DNA of 15,340 nucleotides, from assembly GCA_964440605.1 (NCBI GenBank), contig CAYTSW010000062.1:1-15340 (forward strand). The letters are read 5' to 3'. Position 1 is the first letter of the stretch; each line of letters starts with the position of its first letter. This stretch comes from CAYTSW01 sp964440605. Its GTDB lineage: Bacteria > Planctomycetota > Phycisphaerae > Phycisphaerales > UBA1924. Below are positions 12,966 through 15,340 of the stretch, piece after piece. The position numbers and the translations under genes were made by a program. The notes under the pieces are model-generated. The model had not been told where the DNA came from, did not search any database, and saw only the letters and a list, made by a program, of their open reading frames with translations.

Positions 12966-13624
12966 AGCCGCTCCGTACGCGCAGCGAGTAGTTCGAGCGT
13001 CGCGGCGTGGACCTCGGCCTCGGCGCGCGTCGCGTCGATGACGAGGTAGCGATCCGGGTCGTCCTTGGCCTGCTGGAGGTAGCCTCCACGGACCTTGCGA
13101 TGAAAGGCGGCGCCCTTCTGCTCCATGCGGTCGAGCAGGGGGTTGAGGCGCGAGGCGGCGGTCTGCTCGTCGACGTCGTAGACCAGCACGAGGTCGGGCC
13201 ATGCCCTGCCGCACGCGGCACGGGCGACGGCCAGGATCTCGTCCCCCGGCAGCCCGCCAGCGGTGCCCTGGTAGGCGAGGGTGCTCTGGACGAAGCGGTC
13301 GGCGAGGACCACCTCGCCGCGCTCGAGCGCGGGGATGATGCGCTGGGCGACGAGCTGCGCGCGCGAGGCCATGTAGAGCATCATCTCGCAGCGAACGTCC
13401 ATCTCGTCGTGGATCGGGTCGAGCAGGATGTCGCGCACGCGCTCCCCGATGGGCGTCCCGCCCGGCTCGCGGACTTCGCAAACGGTGAGCCCGGCGTCGC
13501 GCAGGACGCGTGTGAGCTTGTGGAGCTGGGTGGTCTTCCCGGAGCCGTCGGGCCCCTCGAAGACGAGAAACCGCCCGCGCAGGCGCGCGGTCCAGCCGTG
13601 CTCAACGCTTCCGTGCGCTGTCAT
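12962..13624 (-). CDS. tmk: Thymidylate kinase
   Basis: Phosphorylates dTMP to dTDP with ATP, an essential step in dTTP supply; cytoplasmic, 220 aa. Residues 20-32 read LVFEGPDGSGKTT, the P-loop. REPGGTPIGE (52-61) and DRFVQSTLAYQG (109-120) are the thymidylate-binding blocks typical of the family. A lid-like segment, RMEQKGAAFHRKVRGGY, follows, then a conserved end with YLVIDATRAEAEVH. The ATG at 13624 gives an N-terminal extension of about 17 residues before the usual GRFLVFEG opening. It is kept because no closer start exists and a TACACT box lies 7 nt upstream. It begins 23 nt after the cysS stop, and its stop overlaps the next gene, so cysS-tmk-VOC-like may form a unit. Confidence 0.96.
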   Translation of the reverse strand: MTAHGSVEHGWTARLRGRFLVFEGPDGSGKTTQLHKLTRVLRDAGLTVCEVREPGGTPIGERVRDILLDPIHDEMDVRCEMMLYMASRAQLVAQRIIPALERGEVVLADRFVQSTLAYQGTAGGLPGDEILAVARAACGRAWPDLVLVYDVDEQTAASRLNPLLDRMEQKGAAFHRKVRGGYLQQAKDDPDRYLVIDATRAEAEVHAATLELLAARTERL

Positions 13625-13637
13625 GGGCTGGAGTGTA
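13622..13637 (-). promoter_or_regulatory. Putative leaderless -10 box of tmk
   Basis: On the minus strand TACACT (13632-13637) is followed by CCAGCCC (7 nt) and the tmk ATG, with no ribosome binding site. It fits entirely in the 23-nt space after the cysS stop, so tmk may have its own start within an apparent operon. Confidence 0.4.
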
Positions 13638-13647
13638 CCTGCCTCGT

Positions 13648-15270
13648 CTACAGCATGGCCCGCCGCTTCCAGGTCGTGCCGTCGGGGCCGTCGGTGATCT
13701 CGATGCCCAGATCGGCGAGCTGGTCCCGCAGGCGGTCGGCTTCGGCGAAGTCCTTGCTGGCGCGGGCGGCATTGCGGGCTCCGACCATCGCGTCGATCTC
13801 GGCGTCCGTCGGGCCGTCGCCCGCCTGGCTCTTGGCGTCGAGCTCGACCGTCTCGGGCAGGGCGAGCACGCCCAGCACCGCGTCGAACGTGCGCAGCAGC
13901 TCGGCGTCGGCGCGGGTGGGGGTGTCGGTCTGGTTGATCCACGCGTTGATGACGCCGATCGCGGTGCCGACCGAGAGGTCGTCGTTCATGGCGTCGGCGA
14001 AGGCGCGGGCCACCTCATCGTTGCGCGCGCCGGCGACGGTCGAGGCCTCGGCGCTGTCGAGGAACCGCCGCCACCGCTCGGCCATGCGGCCAGCGTCCTT
14101 CAGGCCCTGCTCTGTGAAGTTCGCGTTCTGGCGGTAGTGCGTCTTGATCAGTTCGAGCCGGATCGCCGCGGGCGTGAAGCCCTTGCCCAGCAGGTCGCGG
14201 ACGGTGAAGAAGGTGCCGGCGGACTTGGACATCTTCTTGCCGTCGACTTGCAGGAAGCGCGGGTGGAACCAGAAGCGCGCGAAGCGCTCGACGCCGAAGG
14301 CGCAGCAGGACTGGGCGATCTCGCACTCGTGGTGGGGGAAGATGTTGTCCTCGCCGCCCGAGTGCAGGTCGATCTGCTCGTCGAGGACCGCCGCCGCCAT
14401 CGCCGAGCACTCGAGGTGCCAGCCGGGGTAGCCCTCGCCGAGTCGGTGCTGCTGCGCGATGCGCAGCGCCTCGGTGTCGTCGGCCAGCACGGCCTCGGGG
14501 TTCCAACGCATGAGGTGCGTGGGGTCGGGCTTCCAGAGCATGAAGTCGGCGGGGTGTTTCTTGATGCGCTGTGTGGCTTCGTCGACGCGTCCGCCCGCGC
14601 CGCTGCGGATGGCCTCGCGGGTGTTGCCCGAGAGCGTGCCGTAGCTCGGGAAGGTCGAGGTGTCGAAGTACGCCACGCCGTCGGAGCCGACGTAGGCGTG
14701 CCCGCGGTCGAGCAGCGTGCAGACGAGCCCGAGCATCGCGCGGATGTGGTTGGTCGCGCGGGGGAGCAGGGCGGGCTCGTCGTCGGCCTCGCTGGCGACC
14801 CTGATGCCCAGCGTCCTGGCGTCGGCGATGAACGCCCCGGCGTAGTAGCTGGCGACGGCGTTCGGGTCGTCCGGATCCAGCTCGCCCGCCACGCCTTCGG
14901 GCAGCGTGCCGGCCTTCTTGGCCTCGCGCAGGCGTTTGCGGGCGGCTTCCATTTTGTCCTCGCCCGAGCCGTCGATCGCGTCGTCATCGACCATGTGCCC
15001 GACATCGGTGATGTTCATCACGTGCCGCACGCGGTACCCCCCGTCGCCGAACGCGTGGCCTTCCGGATCGCCGTCGGGCGTAAGCCGGTCGCACAGGGGC
15101 GATTCGAGCCACCGCCGCAGCACGTCGGCGGCCAGAAAACTGCGGAAGTTGCCGATGTGCGCGAAGTCGTAGACCGTCGGGCCGCACGTGTAGAACAGTA
15201 CGCACCCGGCGGCGATCGGTGCGAACGTTTCTTCGCCCCGGGCAAGGGTGTTGTGGATCCGCAGTGGCAT
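13648..15270 (-). CDS. cysS: Cysteine--tRNA ligase
   Basis: Class I aminoacyl-tRNA synthetase that charges tRNA-Cys; cytoplasmic, 540 aa, longer than the common form of about 460. FYTCGPTVYDFAHIGN (26-41) gives the first zinc ligand Cys29 and the HIGH-type signature as HIGN. WHLECSA (285-290) gives Cys288, and FPHHECE (311-317) gives His313 and Glu317, completing the expected zinc site. GKKMSKSAGTF (344-354) is the KMSKS loop. Extra length comes partly from an insertion around 58-77 (PLCDRLTPDGDPEGHAFGDG), just before the RVRHVMNITDVGHM block, and from a helical region at 100-135. The C-terminal end KDFAEADRLRDQLADLGIEITD is typical. The ATG at 15270 is chosen because the family opens MPLRIHNTL and a TACCAT box lies 6 nt upstream. 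Confidence 0.97.
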   Translation of the reverse strand: MPLRIHNTLARGEETFAPIAAGCVLFYTCGPTVYDFAHIGNFRSFLAADVLRRWLESPLCDRLTPDGDPEGHAFGDGGYRVRHVMNITDVGHMVDDDAIDGSGEDKMEAARKRLREAKKAGTLPEGVAGELDPDDPNAVASYYAGAFIADARTLGIRVASEADDEPALLPRATNHIRAMLGLVCTLLDRGHAYVGSDGVAYFDTSTFPSYGTLSGNTREAIRSGAGGRVDEATQRIKKHPADFMLWKPDPTHLMRWNPEAVLADDTEALRIAQQHRLGEGYPGWHLECSAMAAAVLDEQIDLHSGGEDNIFPHHECEIAQSCCAFGVERFARFWFHPRFLQVDGKKMSKSAGTFFTVRDLLGKGFTPAAIRLELIKTHYRQNANFTEQGLKDAGRMAERWRRFLDSAEASTVAGARNDEVARAFADAMNDDLSVGTAIGVINAWINQTDTPTRADAELLRTFDAVLGVLALPETVELDAKSQAGDGPTDAEIDAMVGARNAARASKDFAEADRLRDQLADLGIEITDGPDGTTWKRRAML

Positions 15271-15282
15271 GCGATGATGGTA
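15268..15282 (-). promoter_or_regulatory. Putative leaderless -10 box of cysS
   Basis: On the minus strand the sequence reads TACCAT-CATCGC-ATG. The spacer is identical to that before hom. The box lies in the 16 nt between the divergent start codons of cysS and the partial plus-strand gene. Confidence 0.5.
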
Positions 15283-15286
15283 GTGG

Positions 15287-15340
15287 ATGGCCACGAAGCG
15301 ACGACGACAACGCGACCGTGTGCGACGCTGGCTGCTGCTG
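15287..15340 (+). CDS. Start of an unidentified gene, cut by the window edge
   Basis: Eighteen codons are visible from the ATG at 15287, reading MATKRRRQRDRVRRWLLL. The strongly basic start running into Trp-Leu-Leu-Leu is what the N-terminus of a signal peptide or membrane anchor looks like. It is divergent from cysS with only 16 nt between the two start codons, so any promoter must lie within or overlap cysS. No ribosome binding site is clear. The product cannot be named. Confidence 0.4.
   Translation, partial: MATKRRRQRDRVRRWLLL

Overview
The window looks like a scaffold from a GC-rich planctomycete, most likely of the Phycisphaerae/Phycisphaerales type. Three things suggest this: housekeeping genes at about 70% GC; a secreted protein ending in a Pro-Gly rich hydrophobic Arg-tail sorting signal (PEP-CTERM-like, with the VPGPG...RRRR spelling I associate with that group); and short hairpin repeats of a kind I recall from PVC genomes. 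The organism is inferred from style, not from a marker-gene search. An exact 100-N run (2039-2138) shows a scaffold with one unsized gap, probably from a draft or metagenome assembly.

Layout. 1-286: no supportable gene, one hairpin repeat. 287-2017 (-): short NuoG-like complex I subunit whose upstream region is lost in the gap. 2220-2936 (+): PEP-CTERM-like secreted protein followed by a strong hairpin. 3157-5377 (+): hisS and, 4 nt later, a YedK/HMCES-type SRAP gene. 5378-5552: an inverted pair of hairpin repeats between convergent genes. 5553-6848 (-): homoserine dehydrogenase, divergent from 6926-8149 (+), a Kbl-type glycine C-acetyltransferase; together they cover threonine-branch synthesis and threonine/glycine turnover. 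8253-9195 (+): two tandem envelope thioredoxin-fold proteins, one membrane-anchored and one lipoprotein. 9196-11364: a gene-poor stretch of lower GC holding one secreted ClpP/NfeD-type Ser-Lys protease homologue (9630-10877, -), flanked by probable gene debris. 11365-15270 (-): a co-directional run of cysS, tmk, an 82-aa VOC-like ORF, an FKBP lipoprotein and cysC. A new plus-strand gene probably begins at 15287 and runs off the end.

No phage, CRISPR, insertion sequence, tRNA or rRNA was seen. Most of the window is ordinary core metabolism and information processing. The points most worth a second look are: (i) a repeat family whose three copies show compensatory base changes in a 7-bp stem around an invariant TCC loop; (ii) a TAnnnT box 6-7 nt before the ATG of four genes with no ribosome binding site, suggesting leaderless transcription; (iii) the low-GC secreted-protease segment; (iv) an 83-codon reading frame with two in-frame stops that begins on the cysC stop codon.
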